In this document: in pieces, positions 7,485-14,796 of the stretch
How positions within the stretch are numbered: position 1 is the first letter of the stretch
Layout: each line of letters begins with the position of its first letter
From: Lachnospiraceae bacterium
GTDB lineage: Bacteria > Bacillota > Clostridia > Lachnospirales > Lachnospiraceae
DNA: 64,000 nucleotides
NCBI GenBank assembly: GCA_017625255.1
Contig: JAGALK010000075.1
Location: 1-64,000 of the forward strand
Reading direction: 5' to 3'
Translations under genes and position numbers: made by a program
The notes under the pieces: model-generated
Seen by the model: the letters and a program-made list of their open reading frames with translations, nothing else
What the model was told of the DNA's origin: nothing
The model's database searches: none

Positions 7485-10271
7485 ATGAAAAATATAAACT
7501 GGAAAAAATGCAGTCTTTTTTGTATGATTTTGTTTTTGTTTATAGGCATTGGTCTATTGCATACAGAAACTGCTCATGCAGCTGAAAACCCGATTACGAT
7601 GAAATCCTGTAAATTAAATAGCAGTGGAAAAAAACTGACTATAAAAGCCAAGGTAAAAAAGAAAACAAAGGATATGGGTAATCGGCTATATTTGCTGAGC
7701 CTTGATGCACATACTTCAGAAAGCGGCAAAAAAAAGGCAAAACCATTAGCAAAGGTAAAGACAAAGAAAGGTACAATTACCTATAAGGTGAAATACGACA
7801 GCTCCATGCTGTATCAGAAATTTGTGGTTGCCGGCAAAAAAGGCAGCAAATATAAGATTTTAAGTAATGCCATGTATATTACCAATCCGGAAGTTCTGGC
7901 AACCTATACGGGAACAGGACCAAAAGCGGCTTCAAAAAAGGGATTACAGGTAGAGGAATTATCGGATTCTCTGGAAATTGGAACTAAGCATGCGGTAATT
8001 AACTGGACATTAAATTCTCTTTTAAATAATGATGCCATTCGTAAGATGGAGTATGTCTATAAAGGAAAAACCTATTATCTGGATGCAGATCAGATAAAAA
8101 GGAATGATGAATTGGTTCAGGCATATAATGCAGCAGGTGTACGGGTGACCATTATTTTGCTTTTGCCAAAGGATAATGCTTCCACCGGAACAAAAGCCAT
8201 GCAGTTTGGCGGATATCCTTCCACGAAGTTTTCTTCTGTTAATACCGGAACAAAAGCCGGAGCGCAGACCTTTGAAGCTGTGATGACCTATTTGGCAGAG
8301 CATTATGGAACAAAAGAAAATCTGGTCACAGGATGGATTTTAGGGAATGAGATTAATGCACCCTATATCTGGAATTATGGTGCGAATAAGAAGCTAAGTA
8401 CCTATATCCAAAATTATGCGAGAAGCTTTCGCATCTGCTATAACGCGGTAAAAAGTGTCAATAAAAATGCCAATGTCTATGTAAGCCTGGATTATAACTG
8501 GAATCGGGATTTTGATTCCGGAAACAGATATTTTTCTGCGAAAGCAGTATTAGATAGCTTCTATCAGCAGATAAAAGCACAGGGAAATATTGTTTTCCAG
8601 ATAGCATATCATTCCTATCCACAGGATTTAGGGGATGCCATTTTCTGGGATGATTCCTTAGCGACAAATAGTACCAGCAGTAAAATTATTAATTTTAAAA
8701 ATCTTCAGGTGCTGACAAAGTATGTGAAGAAGAATTTTGGTAAGAAGTATAAGATTATGCTTTCTGAACAGTCCTTTAATTCCAGCAGGGGTGAAGTTGT
8801 TCAGGCAGCCGCCTATGCCTATGCATATTATATGAGCGAAGGCAATGATATGATAGAGGCATTTATTTACGGAAGAGAATTCGATCATCCAGAGGAAATG
8901 AAGGAAGGCTATTACTGGGGCTTATGTGATGTATGGCATGTAAAGAGGCTGGTTTGGAGTGTGTTCCAATACATAGATACCAAGGATTCATTTACTTTTA
9001 CCGATCCACTGCTGTCCTCTACAGGCTTAAGCAGTTGGAGTAAAATCAGTGGATTTAAGAAATCGAAATATACGAAGATGGCAGATACCAAAAATAATGG
9101 AAAAATTACGGAGGTAATACCGATTTCTGCCACATCCGCAAAGATTCAGTGGGAAAAAATGAATACCGGAGACGGATACGAAATATTTAGGAATGGTGAA
9201 GTAATAGCTTCTGTATCGGGCAATTCGACAGTAAGCTATACAGATAAAGGGCTTACACCGGGAGCAGTATATCAGTATCAGGTGCGGATGTATAAGGATG
9301 CACCGGTCAAGGAAAATGCCAATAACCGGATGCGTATATATGGAGGTCTGTCAGGTGTTGCAGAGTATAAAGCGATTCCGGGACAGATAGAGTTGAATAC
9401 GGAGAAATGTGAAATAGCAGGAAATACCATAAAGGTTGTATGGAAAAAGATGGACGGTGTTACAGGGTATGAGGTTCTGCGTTCTACAGCCATAGATGGA
9501 GAATATCTTCCGGTTGCAGTCAAAGAACAAAGCAAATACACCTACAAGGATACGGATGTAGTATCCGGCATGAAATATTTCTATAAAATTCGCGGATATG
9601 TCATCGTAGATGGTGAAACTCTTTATGGAGAGACTTCAGAAGCCTATACAGCGCAGCCGCTGATTCAGCTTACTGCAGAAGTGGCAGATGGAAAAGTGGT
9701 ATTGAGTTGGACGCAATGGCTCTCTGAAATGAGATACCGGGTATATTGTAAAAGTGCAGAAGATACATCCTTTAAAAAGCTTGAAGAGGTTACCGAGTTA
9801 AGCTATACCTGTACCCGATATAAAGATGCTTCAAAAAATTGGTTGGATTTAGAACCGGGAAAAACCTATTGCTTTAGGGTTCGGGTAGAATATGCAGATG
9901 GAACAGCCGATAAGCAGTCGAATACTGTAGAGGTTACGATTCCGCAGGTGACAGTGCCAGAGGGAACAACCCCAGAGGGAACGACTCCAGAGCAAACAAC
10001 TCCAGAGCAAACGACTCCAGAGGGAACAACCTCAGAAGAGACAACTCCAGAGCAAACGACCCCAGAGGGAACGACTCCAGAGGAAACAACCTCAGAAGAG
10101 ACAACTCCAGAGCAAACGACTCCAGAGGGAACAACCTCAGAAGAGACAACTCCAGAGCAAACGACTCCAGAGGAAACAACTCCGGAAGAGACAATTCCAG
10201 AAGGAACGACTCCAGAGGAGGCAACAGAGAAAGAAACAATATCAGCTCAAACGATATCAGAAAATATATAA
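7485..10271 (+). CDS. Secreted DUF5722-like protein with FN3 domains and Pro/Glu/Thr-rich tail
   Basis: The 928-residue protein has a signal peptide (basic start, hydrophobic core 13-27, cleavage near AHAAEN). A lysine-rich beta region (about 35-135) is followed by a TIM-barrel-like domain (about 140-510) resembling DUF5722, which looks glycosidase-like. GWILGNEINAP near residue 286 and MLSEQS near 428 supply Glu residues where retaining glycoside hydrolases carry theirs. About three fibronectin-III-like domains follow (545-640, 645-735, 740-820), then a repetitive PEGTT/PEQTT tail from 825. No LPXTG or C-terminal anchor is present, so it is probably released or held by non-covalent interaction. 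A GGGGCGG ribosome binding site precedes the ATG. Catalytic activity is an inference; the domain has no function I can name with confidence. Confidence 0.75.
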   Translation: MKNINWKKCSLFCMILFLFIGIGLLHTETAHAAENPITMKSCKLNSSGKKLTIKAKVKKKTKDMGNRLYLLSLDAHTSESGKKKAKPLAKVKTKKGTITYKVKYDSSMLYQKFVVAGKKGSKYKILSNAMYITNPEVLATYTGTGPKAASKKGLQVEELSDSLEIGTKHAVINWTLNSLLNNDAIRKMEYVYKGKTYYLDADQIKRNDELVQAYNAAGVRVTIILLLPKDNASTGTKAMQFGGYPSTKFSSVNTGTKAGAQTFEAVMTYLAEHYGTKENLVTGWILGNEINAPYIWNYGANKKLSTYIQNYARSFRICYNAVKSVNKNANVYVSLDYNWNRDFDSGNRYFSAKAVLDSFYQQIKAQGNIVFQIAYHSYPQDLGDAIFWDDSLATNSTSSKIINFKNLQVLTKYVKKNFGKKYKIMLSEQSFNSSRGEVVQAAAYAYAYYMSEGNDMIEAFIYGREFDHPEEMKEGYYWGLCDVWHVKRLVWSVFQYIDTKDSFTFTDPLLSSTGLSSWSKISGFKKSKYTKMADTKNNGKITEVIPISATSAKIQWEKMNTGDGYEIFRNGEVIASVSGNSTVSYTDKGLTPGAVYQYQVRMYKDAPVKENANNRMRIYGGLSGVAEYKAIPGQIELNTEKCEIAGNTIKVVWKKMDGVTGYEVLRSTAIDGEYLPVAVKEQSKYTYKDTDVVSGMKYFYKIRGYVIVDGETLYGETSEAYTAQPLIQLTAEVADGKVVLSWTQWLSEMRYRVYCKSAEDTSFKKLEEVTELSYTCTRYKDASKNWLDLEPGKTYCFRVRVEYADGTADKQSNTVEVTIPQVTVPEGTTPEGTTPEQTTPEQTTPEGTTSEETTPEQTTPEGTTPEETTSEETTPEQTTPEGTTSEETTPEQTTPEETTPEETIPEGTTPEEATEKETISAQTISENI
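9957..10226 (+). repeat. 15-bp tandem coding repeat (PExTT units)
   Basis: About 18 in-frame pentapeptide units (PEGTT, PEQTT, SEETT, PEETT) make up the C-terminal tail of the DUF5722-like protein. Larger blocks of several units recur almost identically, which points to recent slippage or recombination and likely length variation between strains. Confidence 0.9.
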
Positions 10272-10275
10272 AAAT

Positions 10276-10314
10276 AAGGCAGGGAAAATCCGAAAAGGAA
10301 ATTCCTTGCCTTTT
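10276..10314. terminator. Rho-independent terminator
   Basis: AAGGCAGGGAA at 10276-10286 pairs with TTCCTTGCCTT at about 10302-10312, with one G-U pair, around a short A-rich loop and ending in TTTT. It lies directly after the DUF5722-like gene. Confidence 0.7.
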
Positions 10315-10349
10315 ATGATATCTCGGGGGAGTTGAGATACCTTCATGTA

Positions 10350-10496
10350 TTAGTCCCAAATTGAGAGATGATATTTAAATTTCCGGTATATTTTCCAGAT
10401 AATAACAGCAGGCATACTAATAACCATGTATATACATGGAAGAAGCCCTACAATACCTATAAAGGCAACCAGAATAATTTTAAGCAATAAATCCAT
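10350..10496 (-). CDS. Small single-helix membrane protein (48 aa)
   Basis: On the minus strand an ATG at 10496-10494, preceded by a strong GGGAGGAA ribosome binding site (10502-10509), opens a 48-codon frame ending at 10350. The peptide is almost wholly hydrophobic up to about residue 33, followed by a basic segment (KIYRKFKYH), consistent with one or two membrane helices with the C-terminus inside. A TATAGT -10-like element lies about 25 bases upstream on the minus strand. I do not recognise a family. Small inner-membrane peptide, regulator or type I toxin-like roles are all possible; none is shown. Confidence 0.55.
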   Translation of the reverse strand: MDLLLKIILVAFIGIVGLLPCIYMVISMPAVIIWKIYRKFKYHLSIWD

Positions 10497-10684
10497 GAGA
10501 AATTCCTCCCTTCTTGCCATGACTATAACATCAAAAGTAAACAGGGAAATTTAATTGTGCATATTTTAGCAAAATATTAATACAATTTAGAAAAAAGGGA
10601 GCACAAAAAAAGCGATTTTACCCGCTAAGAAACTGCAAAGAAATTATAAAAATGAAAAAAAATACTGTTGATATGAAAATAATC

Positions 10685-10693
10685 TGCTATAAT
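10685..10693 (+). promoter_or_regulatory. Extended -10 promoter for membrane protein / response regulator pair
   Basis: TGCTATAAT is a full extended -10 element 45 bases before the start codon at 10738. TTGATA at 10668-10673 is a recognisable -35 sequence but only 14 bases away, so the extended -10 probably dominates. Confidence 0.55.
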
Positions 10694-10737
10694 AAATTAA
10701 ATATTTAGTAGATAAATCAGAAAGGATGTGAGACAGA

Positions 10738-11229
10738 ATGCATATACAGAAAGTACAAAGACAATGTATACTAATTTTTTTAGCAATCGTTTTTATCATA
10801 GGCATATTTGCTAATCTATCACATATGGAAACTGTCTCGGGAAGAGTTTTTGATGGAAATATAGGTTTTTTGGCAGAACAGAGTTTCTTTGCCGCAGAGC
10901 CAAGAGAAATAAATCCAGATGCTAAGGTTCTTCCGATAGATTCCTTTCATGAAATGGATGATTTTTACATAGCACATGCACATGGCAGAAGTTCGCGAAA
11001 TGAGTCAGAAACAGTAAAAGGGGCAGTATTTATTATAGCTGTTGCCATACTTTTGGTTATTTGCACAAAACGAGAACGATATCAGGTGAATTTTGGTGAG
11101 GGACGAATAGAATTTTTCCATATTGTCTCGTTTATCCATAGGATAGACGGCAAGAAAAAGAACCTGTTTTGGAGCACAGTAAGCAACAAAACAGGAGGTC
11201 AGGAAAATGGAAGTTGGAACAAAATATAA
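10738..11229 (+). CDS. Unrecognised membrane protein (163 aa) coupled to a response regulator
   Basis: No family was recognised. There are two predicted membrane helices, about residues 10-28 and 92-111, enclosing a ~60-residue segment probably outside the membrane, and a basic cytoplasmic tail of ~50 residues. A GGATGTGAG ribosome binding site precedes the ATG. The gene overlaps the following response-regulator start by 23 bases, so translation is coupled. It occupies the place where a sensor kinase would be expected, but has no H-box, ATP-binding or HAMP motif. It might be a non-kinase sensor or accessory protein feeding the regulator; this is context only. Confidence 0.65.
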   Translation: MHIQKVQRQCILIFLAIVFIIGIFANLSHMETVSGRVFDGNIGFLAEQSFFAAEPREINPDAKVLPIDSFHEMDDFYIAHAHGRSSRNESETVKGAVFIIAVAILLVICTKRERYQVNFGEGRIEFFHIVSFIHRIDGKKKNLFWSTVSNKTGGQENGSWNKI

Positions 11230-11905
11230 AATATTATCTATTGATGAAGAAAAAGAGGTACAATATTATTTAAAGAGAATGTTTTTACAAAAGGGATACA
11301 AATTTTATTCCGCACAAAGCGGTAGAGATGGTATTTCACAGATTACAAACGGCTGTCCGGATTTGGTATTGTTGGATTTGGTATTGCCGGATATGGATGG
11401 AATGGATATTATCAGACAGGTACGCTCAGTATCTGATTGTCCGATGATTGTAGTTTCCTCAAAGGGAAAAGAAAAGGATAAAGTATCTGCACTGGATGCA
11501 GGAGCCGATGATTATGTAACAAAACCATTTGGTTCTGAAGAATTAATGGCAAGAATTCGCTGTGCACTTCGTTATCGCAGAAAATATGGTGTAGGAAATG
11601 TCTATCAGACTGGCGACCTGAAGCTGGATTTCGAAAGACGCTTGGTAACCTTAAATGGAGAGCAGATACACTTGACACCGGTAGAGTATCGAATTATGGA
11701 ATACTTGGCAATGAATTCCGGAAAGGTTATTACCTATCAGATGCTATTGGAGAAAATCTGGGGACCATATGCGGCAGAGAACAATAAGATTCTTCGTGTA
11801 AATATGACAAATATCCGCCGGAAAATCAAGGATGATCCGACGGAACCAAAGTACATATTTACAGAAGCCGGTGTAGGTTATCGAATGGTTGAATCCGATA
11901 ATTAA
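11207..11905 (+). CDS. Orphan OmpR/PhoB-family response regulator
   Basis: The 232-residue protein has a receiver domain (residues 8-120) and a winged-helix DNA-binding domain (about 132-228). The acidic pocket Asp13-Glu14, phosphoacceptor Asp57 (LLDLVLPDMDG), Ser84 and Lys106 (VTKPFG) are all present, so it should be phosphorylatable. The C-terminal YRIMEYLAMNSG..LLEKIWG and VGYRMV motifs are standard for the trans_reg_c domain; overall it resembles KdpE. AGGAGG at 11191-11197 is a good ribosome binding site. No histidine kinase gene adjoins it. Targets are unknown; the strong promoter of the polysaccharide operon begins ~280 bases downstream. Confidence 0.9.
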   Translation: MEVGTKYKILSIDEEKEVQYYLKRMFLQKGYKFYSAQSGRDGISQITNGCPDLVLLDLVLPDMDGMDIIRQVRSVSDCPMIVVSSKGKEKDKVSALDAGADDYVTKPFGSEELMARIRCALRYRRKYGVGNVYQTGDLKLDFERRLVTLNGEQIHLTPVEYRIMEYLAMNSGKVITYQMLLEKIWGPYAAENNKILRVNMTNIRRKIKDDPTEPKYIFTEAGVGYRMVESDN

Positions 11906-12004
11906 TCAGTGGAATTCATCATAGATATTCCAGGCAAAGCTGCCAATAATAATTACAAATCCGGTAATTGCAATCACATAATCTAATACACTTGTTAAAT
12001 TCAT
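11906..12004 (-). CDS. Tiny single-pass membrane protein (32 aa)
   Basis: On the minus strand an ATG at 12004-12002 with a GGGAGGT ribosome binding site (12010-12016) opens a 32-codon frame. The peptide begins MNLTSVLDYV, continues as a glycine/isoleucine-rich transmembrane segment (about 8-25) and ends NIYDEFH. Its stop codon at 11906-11908 immediately abuts the stop of the convergent response-regulator gene. The near-consensus ribosome binding site and clean hydrophobicity make it a credible gene despite its size. No family was recognised. Confidence 0.55.
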   Translation of the reverse strand: MNLTSVLDYVIAITGFVIIIGSFAWNIYDEFH

Positions 12005-12131
12005 TATGTACCTCCCTTTGGTAGAAATTTTAACTGGGTGTTAGTATACCGTTTATAAGATTAAAAAAAGGGAAATTAAAAGGTTTTTCATACAAAACTT
12101 ACATAATGAGAAGAAATTTGAACAGAATTTT

Positions 12132-12169
12132 AGCAGCCATTGGTGATTTTTACTGATGGCTGTTTTTTT
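12132..12169 (+). terminator. Rho-independent terminator upstream of the polysaccharide operon
   Basis: CAGCCAT at 12134-12140 pairs with ATGGCTG at 12156-12162, followed by seven T residues. It would end transcription coming from the response-regulator side just before the operon promoter. The ~260 bases from 12005 hold only this hairpin, the small-ORF leader and the promoter. Confidence 0.8.
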
Positions 12170-12185
12170 GAAAAAATTCGTCAAT

Positions 12186-12214
12186 TTGACAGTATTACAA
12201 AATAAAGGTATAAT
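12186..12214 (+). promoter_or_regulatory. Consensus sigma-A promoter of the polysaccharide operon
   Basis: TTGACA at 12186-12191, a 17-base spacer and TATAAT at 12209-12214 form a perfect vegetative promoter. It is the only clear promoter seen ahead of the tightly packed genes from 12269 to 29229. Confidence 0.85.
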
Positions 12215-12268
12215 AAAATGATTTATTAGACCTGATTATATGGTGATATAATGCCAATGGAGGAAAAA

Positions 12269-13228
12269 ATGAAACTGACGGTAATCGTGCCCTGTTATAA
12301 TGAAGAAGCAGCATTGCATTATTTTTATGCAGAGATAGAAAAAGTTATGCAGAATATGCAGGAAGTAGAATTTGAGCTTTTATTTGTCAATGATGGTTCG
12401 AAGGATCAGACTTTAGAAGTTATTCGTGAATTAGCAGCAAAGGATGAACGGGTAAAATATGTTTCTTTTTCCAGAAATTTCGGAAAGGAAGCCGCTATTT
12501 ATGCAGGATTAGAGCACTCTACAGGAGATTTGACAGCGATTATGGATGCCGATTTGCAGGATCCGCCTGCACTTTTGCCGGAAATGTATAAGGCAATTAC
12601 AGAGGAAGGATATGATTCCGTGGCGACGAGAAGAGTGAGCCGAAAAGGAGAGCCTCCGATTCGTTCTTTTTTTGCCAGAATGTTTTATCGTCTGATGAAG
12701 CGTATTTCTAAAGCAGACATTGTAGATGGTGCGAGGGATTATCGCTTGATGAGCAGACCTTTTGTAGATGCTTTATTGGAAATGAGTGAATATAATCGTT
12801 TTTCAAAGGGACTTTTTGGTTGGGTAGGTTTTCGAACCAAATGGCTGGAATATGAAAATATAGAACGAGTGGCAGGAGAGACAAAATGGTCTTTCTGGAA
12901 GTTGTTTTTGTATTCAATTGATGGAATTGTGGCATTTTCCACAATGCCTTTATCTTTAGCAGCGTTATTGGGAGTCGTGATGTGTCTGGTGGCAGCATTA
13001 GCAATTGTGTTTATTGTTGTCAGACAGGTATTGTATGGAGGCTCTGCTTTTGGTTGGCCGTCTATGGTATGTATTACGATATTTTTAGGGGGCATACAGT
13101 TGCTTTGCATGGGAATTTTGGGTTCTTATCTGGCAAAAACTTATCTTGAAGTCAAAAAAAGACCTATTTATATATGCAAGGAAACAAATACTCGCAGGAA
13201 AAACAGAATGGAGATAGAGAATGAGTAA
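12269..13228 (+). CDS. GT2 polyprenyl-phosphate glycosyltransferase (GtrB/DPM1-like)
   Basis: It transfers a sugar from a nucleotide donor to undecaprenyl phosphate at the inner membrane face. The 319-residue protein has a GT-A domain beginning VIVPCYNEE, a metal-binding DADLQDPP near residue 88, and two C-terminal membrane helices (about 228-255 and 265-292), the standard layout of the GtrB/YfdH group. I chose the ATG at 12269 because GGAGG at 12259-12263 is properly spaced for it and homologues start at MKLTVIVP; an upstream in-frame ATG at 12251 lacks such a site. It overlaps the GtrA-like gene by 8 bases; GtrB-GtrA pairs make and flip a lipid-linked sugar used by GT-C enzymes outside. Confidence 0.88.
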   Translation: MKLTVIVPCYNEEAALHYFYAEIEKVMQNMQEVEFELLFVNDGSKDQTLEVIRELAAKDERVKYVSFSRNFGKEAAIYAGLEHSTGDLTAIMDADLQDPPALLPEMYKAITEEGYDSVATRRVSRKGEPPIRSFFARMFYRLMKRISKADIVDGARDYRLMSRPFVDALLEMSEYNRFSKGLFGWVGFRTKWLEYENIERVAGETKWSFWKLFLYSIDGIVAFSTMPLSLAALLGVVMCLVAALAIVFIVVRQVLYGGSAFGWPSMVCITIFLGGIQLLCMGILGSYLAKTYLEVKKRPIYICKETNTRRKNRMEIENE

Positions 13229-13745
13229 AATAATCGATGGATTTTGGTGGCTCGTAGAGCTCATAGCGGGATGGTGCTTAAAAATATTGTTTAAGCTTAT
13301 TCGAAAGGAGCTGACTCCTGAAATCGAAAAAAACTTTCTACAGTTTGTTCGTTTTGGTGTAGTAGGTGTCAGTAATACAATAGTCAGCTATGTGATTTTA
13401 ACTGTCAGTCGTCTGGCATTAGAATCAGCCGGATTTATAAATTACGCCTATATTGTAGCAAATTGTATTGCTTTTGTGCTGGGTGTTGCATGGTCCTTTT
13501 TCTGGAATGACAGATATGTGTTTACGGTAAAAGAAGGGGAACAAAGGTCAATGCTTAAAGCGTTGGTGAAAACCTATATTTCGTATTCCTTTACCGGATT
13601 GTTTTTAAGCAATATCTTACTGCTGCTTTGGATAGAAGTATTCCATATGTCAAAGTTTGTTGCTCCGCTTGTGAATTCTCTGATAGGTTTACCGATTAAC
13701 TTTTTAATTAACAAGTTCTGGTCCTTTAGAAAAGAAGGTAGGTAA
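13221..13745 (+). CDS. GtrA-like lipid-linked sugar flippase
   Basis: The 174-residue protein has four predicted membrane helices in the GtrA family pattern: FVRFGVVGVSNTIVSYVI in the first and VAWSFFWNDRYVF, a conserved family motif, after the second. A ~35-residue basic/amphipathic N-terminal extension precedes the first helix. GtrA proteins are thought to flip undecaprenyl-phosphate sugar across the membrane. It starts inside the end of the GtrB-like gene, so the two are translationally coupled. Confidence 0.88.
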   Translation: MSKIIDGFWWLVELIAGWCLKILFKLIRKELTPEIEKNFLQFVRFGVVGVSNTIVSYVILTVSRLALESAGFINYAYIVANCIAFVLGVAWSFFWNDRYVFTVKEGEQRSMLKALVKTYISYSFTGLFLSNILLLLWIEVFHMSKFVAPLVNSLIGLPINFLINKFWSFRKEGR

Positions 13746-13750
13746 ATAGC

Positions 13751-14785
13751 ATGATAAAGAGTATGGCATTAATTGCAGTTGTTCTTGGGGTACTTCCCTT
13801 TCTATTAGGAATGCTTTATACGAAATTTGTGGATGAAGAAAAAAACAATCTTCTGCTGCAGTTGGCAGGGGGATATGTGCTGATGCTTGGTATATTTGAA
13901 CTGGTGGCATTGCCATTAATCTGGCTTAGAGGTTCTTTGAATCTGCTGACAGGCATATATGGCGGAAGTATACTGGTGTTAGCAGGGATATCCATAATAC
14001 TTAACGGGAAAAGAATTTTACAGGTGATAACCGATACTTTTCTGGCAGTGCGTGAATTTACGCTTTGTATATGGGCACAGCTTGCATTAATAGCCGGACA
14101 GGTTATTTTCTATATAAAATATCAGTATTCTAATGCAGATGATGCTTTTTTTGTGGCAGCGGCTACAACGGCAATAGAAACAAATAGTATCATAGCCTAC
14201 AATCCTTATACGGGAACTGCCTATGAGAGTTTGCCGTCTAGATATGTTTTGTCACCGCTATATGGATTCAATGCAGTGCTAAGCAAGGTGACGGATACTC
14301 ATCCGGCAATTATGGCACATATGATATTCATGTTGGTGTTTCTGCTGTTAGCTTATGCCGTATTTGCATTAATTGGACGGGCATTATTTGCTAAAAATAT
14401 GGAAAAGACAGGGTATTTTTTAATTATGATATCCGTATTACATCTGTTTGCTGCGTATAGTGAGAGGACAAGCGGATTAGTGCTGTTGATTCGTCTTTGG
14501 CAGGGAAAGGCAATTCTTGCAGGAGTACTTTTGCCAATGATTTTATATCTTGCCATTCGGATTTTCCTATTGGAAGGAAAACTGGCTGATTGGATACTCT
14601 TATTTTTCTTAATGTGCGCCTGCTGTATGGTATCTTCCATGGGTATTATGTTAGGTGCAATTATGGTTGGTATTTTAGGGCTTTTATTTGCATGGAAGCA
14701 TAAGAATATCCGGATATTGCTGTTGCTGGCATTTTGTTGTCTGCCGAATCTGCTTTGTGCAGGAATTTATCTGGTGATTAGGTAG
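13751..14785 (+). CDS. Polytopic membrane protein, probable N-terminal half of a GT-C-like/DUF6077-type protein
   Basis: The 344-residue protein consists of about nine hydrophobic helices. After helix 4 the loop NADDAFFVAAATTAIETNSI near residue 130 resembles the acidic first extracytoplasmic loop of GT-C-type enzymes. It starts 5 bases after gtrA. It ends abruptly after a helix (LCAGIYLVIR), and the next gene opens with helices that would continue such a membrane domain, so the two may be halves of one ancestral protein. GT-C enzymes use lipid-phosphate sugars of the kind the two preceding genes would supply. Activity and the DUF6077 assignment are inferences. Confidence 0.6.
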   Translation: MIKSMALIAVVLGVLPFLLGMLYTKFVDEEKNNLLLQLAGGYVLMLGIFELVALPLIWLRGSLNLLTGIYGGSILVLAGISIILNGKRILQVITDTFLAVREFTLCIWAQLALIAGQVIFYIKYQYSNADDAFFVAAATTAIETNSIIAYNPYTGTAYESLPSRYVLSPLYGFNAVLSKVTDTHPAIMAHMIFMLVFLLLAYAVFALIGRALFAKNMEKTGYFLIMISVLHLFAAYSERTSGLVLLIRLWQGKAILAGVLLPMILYLAIRIFLLEGKLADWILLFFLMCACCMVSSMGIMLGAIMVGILGLLFAWKHKNIRILLLLAFCCLPNLLCAGIYLVIR

Positions 14786-14796
14786 GGAGGTATATT

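Noticed and set aside
9934-10359. Minus-strand frame over the PExTT repeat
   Set aside because: It is the antisense reading of a low-complexity tandem repeat, with a monotonous Leu/Glu/Ser pattern and no ribosome binding site.
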